A stretch of DNA of 58,416 nucleotides, taken from SFEL01 sp963640685. Lineage in GTDB: Bacteria; Bacillota; Clostridia; Christensenellales; CAG-138. Each line of letters starts with the position of its first letter. The stretch's first letter is position 1. The notes beneath the pieces are model-generated. The model had not been told where the DNA came from. It saw nothing but the letters and a program-made list of their open reading frames with translations, and did not search any database. This document shows positions 1 through 8,196 of this stretch, piece after piece. The position numbers and the translations under genes are program-made. The DNA lies in contig CAVIAA010000008.1 in the NCBI GenBank assembly GCA_963640685.1, positions 1 to 58,416 of the forward strand, read 5' to 3'.

Positions 1-57
<57 letters not shown>

Positions 58-108
58 AGGGTTATTCCGGCCTTTTTGGGCTACTCAAAAGTATATTGGA
101 ATACATTG

Positions 109-146
109 AATACCGTTACGGCGTAGTGCGCCGGGGCGGTATTTTT
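109..146 (+). terminator. Hairpin with T-run upstream of the beta-helix gene
   Basis: AATACCG (109-115) pairs with CGGTATT (137-143), with a further GGCG/CGCC pairing inside, and a run of five T follows. It sits 30 bases before the ATG at 176. It is either the terminator of a gene left of the window or an attenuator for the beta-helix gene. No clear promoter is visible between it and the ATG. Confidence 0.55.
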
Positions 147-175
147 GTATATAAAAACCGAAAGGGGAAGAAACA

Positions 176-1717
176 ATGAAAAAACCACTTGCAATACTAT
201 TGGCGCTGATAATGATGCTGGCGCTGGTTCCGGCTATGGCGGAGGGAGAAGAAGTAGCGCAGATAGGCGAAACAAAATATACAACGCTGGACGCGGCGAT
301 AGAAGCGGCGCAGGATGGCGAAACTATCGAACTGCTGGCGAATTGCACGACCGCCGGAATGAATCTGAGCAAGAATCTTACCATAGATGGTGGAGAAGCT
401 ACTAAGTATGTAACATTTAACGATAAGGGTATAGCGCTCTGTGGAAAATCTCTAACCTTCAAAAACTGTAATGTGGTTATGGACGGGATAGGTTCTACGC
501 CCACTGTAAGTTGGATGGCAGTTTGCGCAAGCACGAACGCATCTTTGACGCTTGAGAATACAGAAATGACGATGACTGGAGCAGAAGGAAATACTGCCCA
601 CGCCATCTACTTCTGCTCAAACAACAAACTGAATCTTACTAATTCAAAGCTTGAAATAAAAAACTATCAGCAGGATGCTCTGGAATGGGACGGCGGCGAT
701 GGCAGATATAACGTGAATATTACAAATTCCACCTTTATTTCCGACCACAACCGTTCCGGCTTTACGGGAACATTTACTGCAAAGATAGATAACAGCGAAG
801 TGGATGTTATCAACAGCACCGGCAACGGCTCTAACGGTTCGCATTTTGAAATTGTGAACGGTTCTGTTGTAGAATTCAATAATAATGGTAGCCACGGTCT
901 GTCGGCAGGTAATCTTACAATAGATAAGTCCACCGTGGAAGCTGTCGGCAACGGTGCAAACGGTGTTCACATTGCTGGCAAACTGGAAATAAAGGATAAT
1001 TCTAACGTTACCATACAAGGTAACAAGTGTAACATCAGTAGTAAATGGACTATACCCGGTGCGCTTTACATAGCCGGTGAATCCAATATTACTGGAAGCA
1101 CCGTTACTATTACAAATAACGAAGGCTCCGGCATATATCAAAAATCGGGTTCGCTGACAGTTGACACAAGCGCCAAGCTTACAATAAAGAATAACAAAGC
1201 AGTTAAACTGTGCTATGGCGGCGGCGTGAATGTAAACGGGACAATGAAACTTCCCGCAAATGTCGAGCTTTATAATAACCATGCCGATGCTGCCGGCGAC
1301 GATATTTACAGCACCGGTACTATCACCTTCGGCGCGGTAGGCAGTAATTGGATTCTTGACGACTGCAACCACAAGATCGACGGCTGGTATAAGGACGGTA
1401 TGCCCGAGGGAGAAGGCAAAACAGGAAACCGCTGGTGCGGAACCTATGACGGTAAGGTGTGCGTTTCTGATGGAAAAGAGTATATGGAAAGTATGCTAGC
1501 GGGCGGATATGAGACAGCAATAGCACTCAAGGCGGCGCACTGCGCGCAGACTACTCCGCCCACCCCGACCCCATACAGCGGCAGTTCTTCCTCCGGCAAC
1601 ACCTACTCGTGGTATACCTACCCCACGCCGACACCGGTTCCGGTTGCGGTGATAATGCCCAAGACCGGTGACATGACGATATGGCAGAGCATACTGCAAT
1701 TCTTAGGGATAAGGTAA
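176..1717 (+). CDS. Secreted right-handed beta-helix (polymorphic-repeat) surface protein
   Basis: The 513-aa product has a clear signal peptide (residues 1-22: Lys-Lys, hydrophobic core, AMA cleavage site). A long Asn/Thr/Ser/Gly-rich body with repeated patterns such as NLTI, ITNS and VTITNN follows, typical of parallel beta-helix folds of the pectate-lyase/adhesin type. No catalytic signature was recognised, so substrate binding or adhesion is as likely as enzymatic action. The tail (about 445-513) is Pro/Thr/Ser-rich (PTPTP repeats) and ends in MPKTGD plus 14 residues. This resembles a sortase LPXTG motif, but the usual long membrane segment and basic tail are missing. The start follows AGGGGAAG. 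A repeat tract and a hairpin lie upstream, a terminator downstream. Confidence 0.8.
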   Translation: MKKPLAILLALIMMLALVPAMAEGEEVAQIGETKYTTLDAAIEAAQDGETIELLANCTTAGMNLSKNLTIDGGEATKYVTFNDKGIALCGKSLTFKNCNVVMDGIGSTPTVSWMAVCASTNASLTLENTEMTMTGAEGNTAHAIYFCSNNKLNLTNSKLEIKNYQQDALEWDGGDGRYNVNITNSTFISDHNRSGFTGTFTAKIDNSEVDVINSTGNGSNGSHFEIVNGSVVEFNNNGSHGLSAGNLTIDKSTVEAVGNGANGVHIAGKLEIKDNSNVTIQGNKCNISSKWTIPGALYIAGESNITGSTVTITNNEGSGIYQKSGSLTVDTSAKLTIKNNKAVKLCYGGGVNVNGTMKLPANVELYNNHADAAGDDIYSTGTITFGAVGSNWILDDCNHKIDGWYKDGMPEGEGKTGNRWCGTYDGKVCVSDGKEYMESMLAGGYETAIALKAAHCAQTTPPTPTPYSGSSSSGNTYSWYTYPTPTPVPVAVIMPKTGDMTIWQSILQFLGIR

Positions 1718-1732
1718 ATAAATAAGTGAACG

Positions 1733-1760
1733 AAAAAGCCCCCGCAAGCGCGGGGGCTTT
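1733..1760. terminator. Bidirectional intrinsic terminator
   Basis: GCCCCCGC (1738-1745) and GCGGGGGC (1750-1757) form a stem with an AAGC loop, flanked by five A on the left and TTT on the right. It lies between two convergent genes, the beta-helix gene and the DUF1292 gene, and can end both. Confidence 0.85.
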
Positions 1761-1776
1761 GATGTTATATCAGACC

Positions 1777-2061
1777 TTACTGCTCGTATTGGAACTCGGC
1801 AGAGTTTTTCTCCATAAACAGGTCAAAAACGGCGTTGAGTATATCCTCGTCGTCCACGCCCTGAAGCATGTCCTCCTCGTCGTCCTCCTCCGCCTCTAAA
1901 AGCTCTAAAATGACCGCCTCCGGCGCGTCGCTCTCGTCGTCAACGGGCAGAAGAACGACGTATTCGTGCTCCTGATAGGGTATTATCTCCAGCACCTCAA
2001 AGTCAACGTCGCTGCCGTCGGAATCGGTAAGGGTCACTACGTTGGTGTATTCCTCCTGCAT
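1777..2061 (-). CDS. DUF1292-type acidic small protein
   Basis: A 94-aa acidic protein (many Asp/Glu) of the DUF1292 family, common and uncharacterised in Firmicutes. The motif run VVTLTDSDGSDVDFEVLEII, then YVVLLPVDD, then an acidic linker is characteristic. An in-frame ATG lies upstream at 2100 but overlaps the aldolase gene. The ATG at 2061 is preceded by AAAGGAGCC and starts with MQEEY as in homologues, so I chose it. It begins 10 bases after the aldolase stop and is probably co-transcribed with it. Function unknown. Confidence 0.85.
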   Translation of the reverse strand: MQEEYTNVVTLTDSDGSDVDFEVLEIIPYQEHEYVVLLPVDDESDAPEAVILELLEAEEDDEEDMLQGVDDEDILNAVFDLFMEKNSAEFQYEQ

Positions 2062-2071
2062 GGCGGCTCCT

Positions 2072-3055
2072 TTATGCCTTGCCGTCGCAGCCGAGAACAT
2101 CGACCAGCTTGTGCTCTACCATGGCCTTTATCGCGGCGCGGGCGGGCTTGAGGTACTGGCGCGGGTCAAAGTGATCCGGGTGCTCGTTGAAGTACTGGCG
2201 AATGCAGGCGGTCATTGCAAGGCGCAGGTCGGAATCGATATTTATCTTGCAGACGGCGCCCTCGGCCGCCTTGCGGAGCTGCTCCTCGGGTATGCCTACC
2301 GCGTCCGGCATCCTGCCGCCGTTTTCGTTGATTATCTTAACGAACTCCTGCGGAACCGATGATGAGCCGTGAAGCACTATCGGGAAGCCGGGCAGGCGCT
2401 TTGCAACCTCTGCCAGTATGTCGAAGCGGAGCGGAGGGGGAACGAGAATGCCCTTTTCGTTGCGGGTGCACTGCGCGGCGGTGAACTTATAAGCGCCGTG
2501 GCTGGTGCCTATGGCTATTGCAAGGGAGTCCACGCCTGTGCGGTTTACAAACTCCTCAACCTCGTCGGGGCGGGTATAGGAGGAATCCTCGGCGGATACC
2601 TTTACCTCGTCCTCAACGCCGGCAAGGGTGCCGAGCTCGCCCTCAACAACTACGCCGTGGTCATGCGCATACTCGACAACCTGACGGGTGAGCGCGATGT
2701 TGTCCTCAAAGGACTTTGAGGAGCCGTCTATCATGACGGAGGTAAAGCCGCCGTCAATGCAGCTCTTGCAGAGCTCAAAGCTGTCGCCGTGGTCAAGGTG
2801 AACGACTATGGGCAGGTCAAAGCCCGCGGTCTGCTCCGCGTCCTCAATGGCCGCCTCAATGAGCTTCATGAGGTAAACGTGCTTTGCATAGGCACGCGCG
2901 CCCTTTGATACCTGAAGTATGAGCGGTGCGCGCTTTTCTATCGCAGCCTCGGTGATGCCCTGGATTATCTCCATGTTGTTGACGTTGAAGGCGCCGATGG
3001 CATAGCCGCCGTCATATGCCTTTTTGAACATTTCGGTGCTTGTAACAAGTGCCAT
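2072..3055 (-). CDS. fba: Class II fructose-bisphosphate aldolase
   Basis: This zinc-dependent aldolase (327 aa) cleaves fructose-1,6-bisphosphate to DHAP and glyceraldehyde-3-phosphate in glycolysis. The N-terminus (GAFNVNNME), the HLDHGD motif (His86, Asp88, His89) with metal and catalytic residues, the SVMIDGSSKSFEDN stretch and VLHGSSSVP are all class II aldolase signatures. The AAAGGAGAT ribosome-binding site decides the ATG at 3055. It heads a two-gene unit with the DUF1292 gene. Its promoter contains a palindrome between the -35 and -10 boxes, suggesting repressor control. Confidence 0.96.
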   Translation of the reverse strand: MALVTSTEMFKKAYDGGYAIGAFNVNNMEIIQGITEAAIEKRAPLILQVSKGARAYAKHVYLMKLIEAAIEDAEQTAGFDLPIVVHLDHGDSFELCKSCIDGGFTSVMIDGSSKSFEDNIALTRQVVEYAHDHGVVVEGELGTLAGVEDEVKVSAEDSSYTRPDEVEEFVNRTGVDSLAIAIGTSHGAYKFTAAQCTRNEKGILVPPPLRFDILAEVAKRLPGFPIVLHGSSSVPQEFVKIINENGGRMPDAVGIPEEQLRKAAEGAVCKINIDSDLRLAMTACIRQYFNEHPDHFDPRQYLKPARAAIKAMVEHKLVDVLGCDGKA

Positions 3056-3103
3056 AATGCTTTTATCTCCTTTGCAAAAAAATCAAAAACTCTATCAATA
3101 AAT

Positions 3104-3131
3104 ATTATAGCCGTAAATAACGGCCTTTCAA
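3104..3131 (-). promoter_or_regulatory. fba promoter with internal palindrome
   Basis: On the minus strand, TTGAAA (3131-3126), a 16-base spacer and TATAAT (3109-3104) form a sigma-A promoter. The spacer holds the inverted repeat GCCGT-AAATA-ACGGC (3110-3124), placed where a repressor would block RNA polymerase. Confidence 0.75.
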
Positions 3132-3169
3132 TAGCGGCGGGAAAGTAATTATAAAAAAACATATTAGAA

Positions 3170-3198
3170 TTGTAGATAGCAGGGGGTTGGGGTATAAT
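3170..3198 (+). promoter_or_regulatory. Promoter of the glycosyltransferase gene
   Basis: TTGTAG (3170-3175), 17-base spacer, TATAAT (3193-3198), about 36 bases before the ATG at 3234. It is divergent from the fba promoter. Confidence 0.75.
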
Positions 3199-3233
3199 GT
3201 TATACAAATGACAGAGCGCTGAAAGGAAGGGCT

Positions 3234-4154
3234 ATGGATAAGCTATTGTCGCTGGTCATACCGGCATTTAACGAGGAGGAGGCAATGGTGCAGTCCTTCG
3301 AGCGGACGTATATGGCGATGCGCTCGATAGGCTACCCGTTTGAAATAATCTACATAGACGACGGCAGCAGGGACAAAACATGGGAGATACTATCCCGCCT
3401 TGCAAAAGAGCACGCCGAGGTAAAGGCGCTGCGCCTTTCGAGAAACTTCGGTCACCAGCTCGCCGTTACCGCCGGAATGGACGAGGCGGAGGGCGACGCC
3501 GTGATAATCATGGATGCCGACCTTCAGGATCCGCCGGAGGTCATTGCGGATATGGTAAGGGCATGGGAGCAGGGCGCGGATATCGCCTACGGCAAGCGGG
3601 CGAGGCGAAAGGGCGAAACGGCGGCAAAGAAGCTGACCGCATGGTGCTATTACCGGCTGCTGAACCTGATGAGCGCATACCCGATACCGCTGGACACGGG
3701 CGACTTTCGGCTGCTCGACAGGGCGGTCGCGGAGGAATTTAAGCTGCTGCGGGAGCACAACAGGTTCCTGCGCGGAATGAGCGCATGGATGGGCTACAAC
3801 GCGGTGCCGGTGGAATACATACGCGAGGAGCGCTGCGCCGGAAAGACCAAGTACACGCTGAAAAAGATGCTGAAGCTCGCCGCGGACGGCATATTCGGCT
3901 TTTCCGCAAGGCCGCTGAGCATGATAGGCTGGGCGGGCATCGCGGTGCTGTGCCTTTCGCTGCTTGGGTTCATAGCGGCCGCCGTCTGTGCCGCCGTGAG
4001 CGGCGTTCCGGCGTGGGTTTGGGCCTTCCTCGGGCTCGCACTGCTGGATGGCGTGATACTGGCCGCAGAGGGCGTTCAGGGGGCTTATATACAGCGCATT
4101 TACGACGAAGCAAAGGGCAGACCCCTTTACATTATAAAAGAGAAGCAGGCTTAG
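3234..4154 (+). CDS. Polyisoprenyl-phosphate-type family 2 glycosyltransferase (GtrB/DPM1-like)
   Basis: The 306-aa enzyme has an N-terminal GT-A domain: VIPAFNEEEAM, then IDDGSRDKT (Asp42-Asp43), then the DADLQDPPEV metal- and nucleotide-binding motif. Two C-terminal membrane helices follow (about 232-258 and 262-285). This layout matches membrane enzymes that transfer a sugar from a nucleotide to undecaprenyl phosphate for cell-envelope glycosylation. The donor sugar cannot be told. GAAAGGAAGG precedes the ATG. The M29 aminopeptidase gene follows in the same direction after 36 bases. Confidence 0.9.
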   Translation: MDKLLSLVIPAFNEEEAMVQSFERTYMAMRSIGYPFEIIYIDDGSRDKTWEILSRLAKEHAEVKALRLSRNFGHQLAVTAGMDEAEGDAVIIMDADLQDPPEVIADMVRAWEQGADIAYGKRARRKGETAAKKLTAWCYYRLLNLMSAYPIPLDTGDFRLLDRAVAEEFKLLREHNRFLRGMSAWMGYNAVPVEYIREERCAGKTKYTLKKMLKLAADGIFGFSARPLSMIGWAGIAVLCLSLLGFIAAAVCAAVSGVPAWVWAFLGLALLDGVILAAEGVQGAYIQRIYDEAKGRPLYIIKEKQA

Positions 4155-4190
4155 CACAGCCTGAGAGGACGAGAAAGGAGCAACACAACC

Positions 4191-5303
4191 ATGACAGACC
4201 CGAGAATAAAGACGCTTGCACATAATCTTATAAACTTTTCCTGCGCGCTCAAGCCGGGGGAAAAGATACTCATCGAGGGCAACGGCGAATGTACGGAGCT
4301 GGTAAAGCAGCTTGTTAAGGAGGCATACGCCGCCGGCGCGTTGCCCTTCGTTTGGGTGGTAAAGCCGGAGATAAGCCGCGAGCTTGCCCTCGGCGCAACG
4401 AGGGAGCAGCAGCAGCTTCGCGCCGAGGCGGACTGCGCCTTCATGCGGCATATGGATGCCTATATAGGCATCGGCGCAAAGACAAACACCAACGAGATGG
4501 CCGACGTGCCTGCGGACAAGCTGGCGCTCATAAGCTCGGTTTACGGCAGGCCGCTGAACAATATACGCATACCCAACACCAAGTGGTGCGTTTTGCGCTA
4601 CCCGAACCCGAACTTTGCGCAGATGGCGGGGATGAGCACAGAGGCATTTGAGGACTTTTACTTTAACGTATGCAACCTCGATTATTCCAGGATGGACAGG
4701 GCTATGGAGCCGCTCAAGGCGCTTATGGAGCGGACGGACAAGGTGCGCATAACCGGCCCCGGAACCGACCTTAGCTTCTCCATAAAGGGTATGCCGGCGA
4801 TAAAGTGCTCCGGCAGGCTGAATATACCCGACGGCGAGGTGTATACAGCACCCGTTGACGGCAGCGTTGAGGGGGTAATAGCCTACAACACGCCGTCGAT
4901 AATGGACGGCTTCACATATGAAAACGTCTGCCTGACCTTTAAAAACGGACGCATAGTCAGCTCGACCTCAAACGACACCGAGCGCATAACCGCGGTATTT
5001 GACAGGGACGAGGGCGCAAGGGGAGTCGGTGAGTTTGCAATAGGCGTAAATCCGTTCGTGACCTTCCCGATGAAGGATACGCTGTTTGACGAGAAGATAT
5101 CCGGCTCCTTCCACTTTACCCCCGGCTGCTGCTACGATGACTGCAGCAACGGCAACAAGTCCTGCATACACTGGGACCTTGTAAGCATACAGACGCCGGA
5201 ATACGGCGGCGGCGAGATGTACTTTGACGGCGTGCTCATCCGCAAGGACGGGCGGTTTGTGCTGCCGGAGCTGGAGTGCCTCAACCCGGAGAACCTCAAG
5301 TAA
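4191..5303 (+). CDS. M29-family metallo-aminopeptidase
   Basis: This 370-aa protein matches the M29 (thermophilic aminopeptidase T/PepS) family, cytoplasmic two-metal enzymes that remove N-terminal residues. It shows LKPGEKILIEG near the start, the central IPDGEVYTAP with a metal-binding Glu, GEFAIGVNP with a second Glu, and the C-terminal IHWD metal-ligand His/Asp. Its length is usual. AGAAAGGAG lies before the ATG. The kinase-like gene starts only 3 bases after the stop, so the two are probably translated from one message. Confidence 0.92.
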   Translation: MTDPRIKTLAHNLINFSCALKPGEKILIEGNGECTELVKQLVKEAYAAGALPFVWVVKPEISRELALGATREQQQLRAEADCAFMRHMDAYIGIGAKTNTNEMADVPADKLALISSVYGRPLNNIRIPNTKWCVLRYPNPNFAQMAGMSTEAFEDFYFNVCNLDYSRMDRAMEPLKALMERTDKVRITGPGTDLSFSIKGMPAIKCSGRLNIPDGEVYTAPVDGSVEGVIAYNTPSIMDGFTYENVCLTFKNGRIVSSTSNDTERITAVFDRDEGARGVGEFAIGVNPFVTFPMKDTLFDEKISGSFHFTPGCCYDDCSNGNKSCIHWDLVSIQTPEYGGGEMYFDGVLIRKDGRFVLPELECLNPENLK

Positions 5304-5306
5304 GAA

Positions 5307-5870
5307 ATGAACAGTATACAGGAGCTTAAGGCCGAGATAGCGCGGCTGATTAAGCAGCGGGGCGCTGCCGTCGTTGCGATAGACGGCAACAGCGCCTCCG
5401 GCAAGACGACGCTTGCGGCGGAGCTTGAGCGCGAGTTCCAAGCCAGAGTGCTGCACTGCGACGACTACTTTCTGCGCCCCAGCCAGCGCACGGCGCAGCG
5501 GCTCGGGGAGGCGGGCGGCAACTTTGACAGGGAGCGCTTTTACGAGGAGGTCGCCCTGCCCGCGCGGGAGCGCCGCGACATGACCTGCAGAAGGTATTTT
5601 TGCAGGACGGGCGAGCTTTCGGCTGCATTTGAGGTGAAATTCGCCCCGCTGACCGTCATAGAGGGCAGTTATAGCCTGCATCCGTACCTCGGGAAATACT
5701 ACGATATAGCGGTGTTTATGTCGGTTGACCCGGCGGAGCAGAGCCGCCGCATACTTGAGCGCAACGGCGAGATAATGCACAGGAGCTTTATGGAAAAATG
5801 GGTGCCGATGGAGAACAGGTACTTTGAGGAGCTGCACATAAGGGAAAAGTGCAGCTTTGATATAAGGTAA
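5307..5870 (+). CDS. Uridine kinase-like P-loop NTPase
   Basis: A 187-aa P-loop protein with a Walker A motif GNSASGKTT near residue 30, LHCDDYFLR shortly after, and a C-terminal DPAEQSRRILERNG region resembling the uridine kinase/phosphoribulokinase lid. Uridine kinases phosphorylate uridine or cytidine, but small relatives such as this are often of unknown substrate. It follows the aminopeptidase after 3 bases and probably depends on its transcription. Confidence 0.8.
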   Translation: MNSIQELKAEIARLIKQRGAAVVAIDGNSASGKTTLAAELEREFQARVLHCDDYFLRPSQRTAQRLGEAGGNFDRERFYEEVALPARERRDMTCRRYFCRTGELSAAFEVKFAPLTVIEGSYSLHPYLGKYYDIAVFMSVDPAEQSRRILERNGEIMHRSFMEKWVPMENRYFEELHIREKCSFDIR

Positions 5871-5902
5871 CATTATAGAAAGTGGGTTTGTCAGTAAAAA
5901 AT

Positions 5903-5951
5903 GCAGTTTTGCAAAATTTCCCTTGCAAACTGCGGAAAAATAGAATATTAT
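5903..5951 (+). promoter_or_regulatory. gap promoter with overlapping inverted repeat
   Basis: TTGCAA (5923-5928), a 17-base spacer and TATTAT (5946-5951) form the likely gap promoter. An inverted repeat, GCAGTTTTGCAA (5903-5914) against TTGCAAACTGC (5923-5933) with one bulged T, covers the -35 box. No T-run follows it, so an operator is more likely than a terminator. A smaller CGGCTC-AAT-GAGCCG hairpin lies in the untranslated leader near 5984-5998. Confidence 0.6.
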
Positions 5952-6035
5952 ATTATGCGTTGGTTAATTTATTGTCAACTGTCGGCTCAATGAGCCGCTT
6001 TTATAAATTTTAAATTTTAACGGAGGACAGTAAAA

Positions 6036-7049
6036 ATGTCAGTAAAAGTGGGTATCAACGGCTTTGGCCGCATCGGCAGCCTTGCCTTCCGCGCTGCTGT
6101 TGAAAACGATAACGTAGAGGTAGTGGGCATCAACGATCCCTTTATCGCGCTGGACTATATGGGCTATATGCTCAAGTACGATACCGTACACGGCCGCTTT
6201 AAGGGCACCATCGAGGTTCAGGACGACAAGCTCGTCGTAAACGGCAAGCCCATTTCGGTATACGCCTGCATGAACGCGGCGGATATCCCCTGGAAGGAGT
6301 GCGGCGCGGAGTACATACTCGAGTGCAGCGGCATAAACACCACCACCGAGCGCGCAGCGGAGCACCTCAAGGCCGGCGCAAAGAAGGTCGTAATATCCGC
6401 CCCCAGCAAGGATGCACCGATGTTCGTAATGGGCGTTAACCACGACACCTATACCAAGGACATGACCGTCGTTTCCAATGCCTCCTGCACAACCAACTGC
6501 CTGGCTCCTCTTGCAAAGGTCATAAACGACAGCTTCGGCATCGTAGAGGGTCTTATGACCACGGTACACTCCATCACCGCAACGCAGAAGACGGTTGACG
6601 GCGCCTCCAAGAAGGACTGGCGCGGCGGCCGCGCGGCGGCGCACAATATCATACCCAGCTCGACAGGCGCAGCAAAGGCGGTCGGCAAGGTCATCCCAGC
6701 CCTCAACGGCAAGCTGACCGGTATGTCCATGCGCGTGCCCACCCCCGATGTATCCGTCGTTGACCTGACCTGCCGCCTTGAAAAGGCCGCCACATACGAC
6801 GAGATAAAGGCCGCGATGAAGGCCGCCTCCGAGAGCGACCGCTTCAAGGGCATAATCGACTACACCGAGGACAAGGTGGTATCCTCCGATTTCTACCATG
6901 ATCCCCATACCTGCATATTTGACGCTGACGCGGGCATTGCCCTCAACGACCACTTTGTAAAGCTGGTCGCCTGGTATGACAACGAGTGGGGCTATTCCAA
7001 CAAGCTGGTCAACCTCTGCGAGCATATGGCCGAGGTAGACGCGAAGTAA
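6036..7049 (+). CDS. gap: Glyceraldehyde-3-phosphate dehydrogenase
   Basis: This 337-aa NAD-dependent GAPDH converts glyceraldehyde-3-phosphate to 1,3-bisphosphoglycerate. It shows the Rossmann start VGINGFGRIGS, the catalytic SNASCTTN with Cys151, the HSITATQKTVDG loop and the C-terminal WYDNEWGYSNK. The start follows ACGGAGGACAG. Unlike most genes here it uses ATC often for isoleucine, in line with high expression. It stands apart from the pgk-tpiA-gpmI run at 51-54.5 kb and has its own promoter and terminator. Confidence 0.97.
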   Translation: MSVKVGINGFGRIGSLAFRAAVENDNVEVVGINDPFIALDYMGYMLKYDTVHGRFKGTIEVQDDKLVVNGKPISVYACMNAADIPWKECGAEYILECSGINTTTERAAEHLKAGAKKVVISAPSKDAPMFVMGVNHDTYTKDMTVVSNASCTTNCLAPLAKVINDSFGIVEGLMTTVHSITATQKTVDGASKKDWRGGRAAAHNIIPSSTGAAKAVGKVIPALNGKLTGMSMRVPTPDVSVVDLTCRLEKAATYDEIKAAMKAASESDRFKGIIDYTEDKVVSSDFYHDPHTCIFDADAGIALNDHFVKLVAWYDNEWGYSNKLVNLCEHMAEVDAK

Positions 7050-7100
7050 GCCCGCAAAGCAAAAACAGCCTCCACGATTTGGGTGGGAAACCGCCCCTTA

Positions 7101-7134
7101 TATCCTCCGCTCCGCAAGGAACGGGGGATATTTT
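7101..7134 (+). terminator. Intrinsic terminator after gap
   Basis: TATCCTCCGCTCC (7101-7113), a GCAA loop and GGAACGGGGGATA (7118-7130) form a long stem with one G-T pair and one mismatch, followed by TTTT. Confidence 0.75.
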
Positions 7135-7144
7135 ATATGGGGGC

Positions 7145-7173
7145 TTTAAATAGCGCAATGGCTTTGGTATAAT
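7145..7173 (+). promoter_or_regulatory. Promoter of the LysR gene
   Basis: TTTAAA (7145-7150), 17-base spacer, TATAAT (7168-7173). The start codon lies 65 bases downstream. Confidence 0.55.
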
Positions 7174-7237
7174 ATAGATGTAAAAATAATTTTAGCGGCG
7201 CAGCTTATAAAATAAATTTTGACGGAGTTGAAGCCAT

Positions 7238-8143
7238 ATGGATATTAAGCAGCTTGAAGCCTTCTGCATGGTGGTGCGGCAGGGCAGCTTTTCAAAGGCG
7301 GCAAAGGCGCTGGGCGTTTCCCAGCCCACCGTGAGCGCGCACATATCTACGCTGGAAAAGGAGCTCGGCTGCGAGCTGCTCATACGCACCAGCAAGAGCA
7401 TACTGCCGACGGACAAGGGCGCCACGCTGCTGGGCTACGCGCAGGGGATACTGAACCTGCGGCAAAAGGCGCTGGAGGAGCTCTCGCGGGAGGATTCGCG
7501 TTACAGCGGCAGCATAACCATTGCTGCGTCCTCTGTTCCGGCGCAGTACTGCCTGCCGGAGCTGCTCTCGGAGTTCAGCAGGGAATACCCCGGCGTATCC
7601 TATCAGCTGCACAACACCAACAGCCTGCAGGCCGTTGAGGAGGTCAGGCGGGGCAAGGCGGATATCGCGCTGACCGGCGCGCGGGTCGAGAACACCAACT
7701 GCGAGTTTACCGCCTTCATAAAGGACGAGCTCGTGATAATAACCGCCAACACCGAAAAGTTCCGCAATCTCAAGGGAAACTTTCCGAGGGAAATGCTCAG
7801 GAACGAGCCGTTTATCGCCCGCGAGCAGGGCAGCGGAACGCGAATGGAATATGAGCAGCTGCTCCGCAGCCAGGGCATAGAGCCCGGGGAGCTGAACACC
7901 GTTGCAGAAATGAATTACAGCGAGGCGGTAAAGCGCTCGGTTGCGGGCGGCCTCGGCATTGCGATAACCAGCATACACGCCATAACCGACGAGCTGGAGG
8001 CAGGGCGGCTGCTCTGCTTTAACCTCAGCGAGGAGGCGATGCAGCGCGACCTGTACCTCGTAATACGCCGTAACCGCTCCGAAATGTCAACGGCGGCGCT
8101 GTTTTCGTCATTCGTGCTGAAAAAGTACGACATAGCAAAATAA
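7238..8143 (+). CDS. LysR-family transcriptional regulator
   Basis: The 301-aa protein begins with the LysR winged helix-turn-helix (residues 1-60: LEAFCMVVRQGSFSKAAKAL, SQPTVSAHISTLEKELG). A periplasmic-binding-protein-like effector domain (about 90-300) follows, starting SGSITIAASSVPAQYCLPELL. It resembles the CysB/selenium-metabolism-associated subgroup, but the ligand is unknown. The neighbours (gap and a MATE exporter) do not show a target. GACGGAGTTGAAGCC precedes the ATG. Confidence 0.9.
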   Translation: MDIKQLEAFCMVVRQGSFSKAAKALGVSQPTVSAHISTLEKELGCELLIRTSKSILPTDKGATLLGYAQGILNLRQKALEELSREDSRYSGSITIAASSVPAQYCLPELLSEFSREYPGVSYQLHNTNSLQAVEEVRRGKADIALTGARVENTNCEFTAFIKDELVIITANTEKFRNLKGNFPREMLRNEPFIAREQGSGTRMEYEQLLRSQGIEPGELNTVAEMNYSEAVKRSVAGGLGIAITSIHAITDELEAGRLLCFNLSEEAMQRDLYLVIRRNRSEMSTAALFSSFVLKKYDIAK

Positions 8144-8156
8144 AGCCAAATAAAGC

Positions 8157-8180
8157 AAAGGGGCGGCAAGCCGTCCCTTT
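8157..8180. terminator. Terminator between convergent lysR and MATE genes
   Basis: AAAGGGGCGGC (8157-8167) pairs with GCCGTCCCTTT (8170-8180), with one G-T pair and a tight loop. The A-rich and T-rich flanks could serve either direction. Confidence 0.6.
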
Positions 8181-8196
8181 ATATCACCCGTGCCGC

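Noticed and set aside
1666..1717. Functional LPXTG sortase anchor
   Set aside because: MPKTGD lacks the following membrane helix and basic tail, so it was not called as an anchor, only noted as odd.
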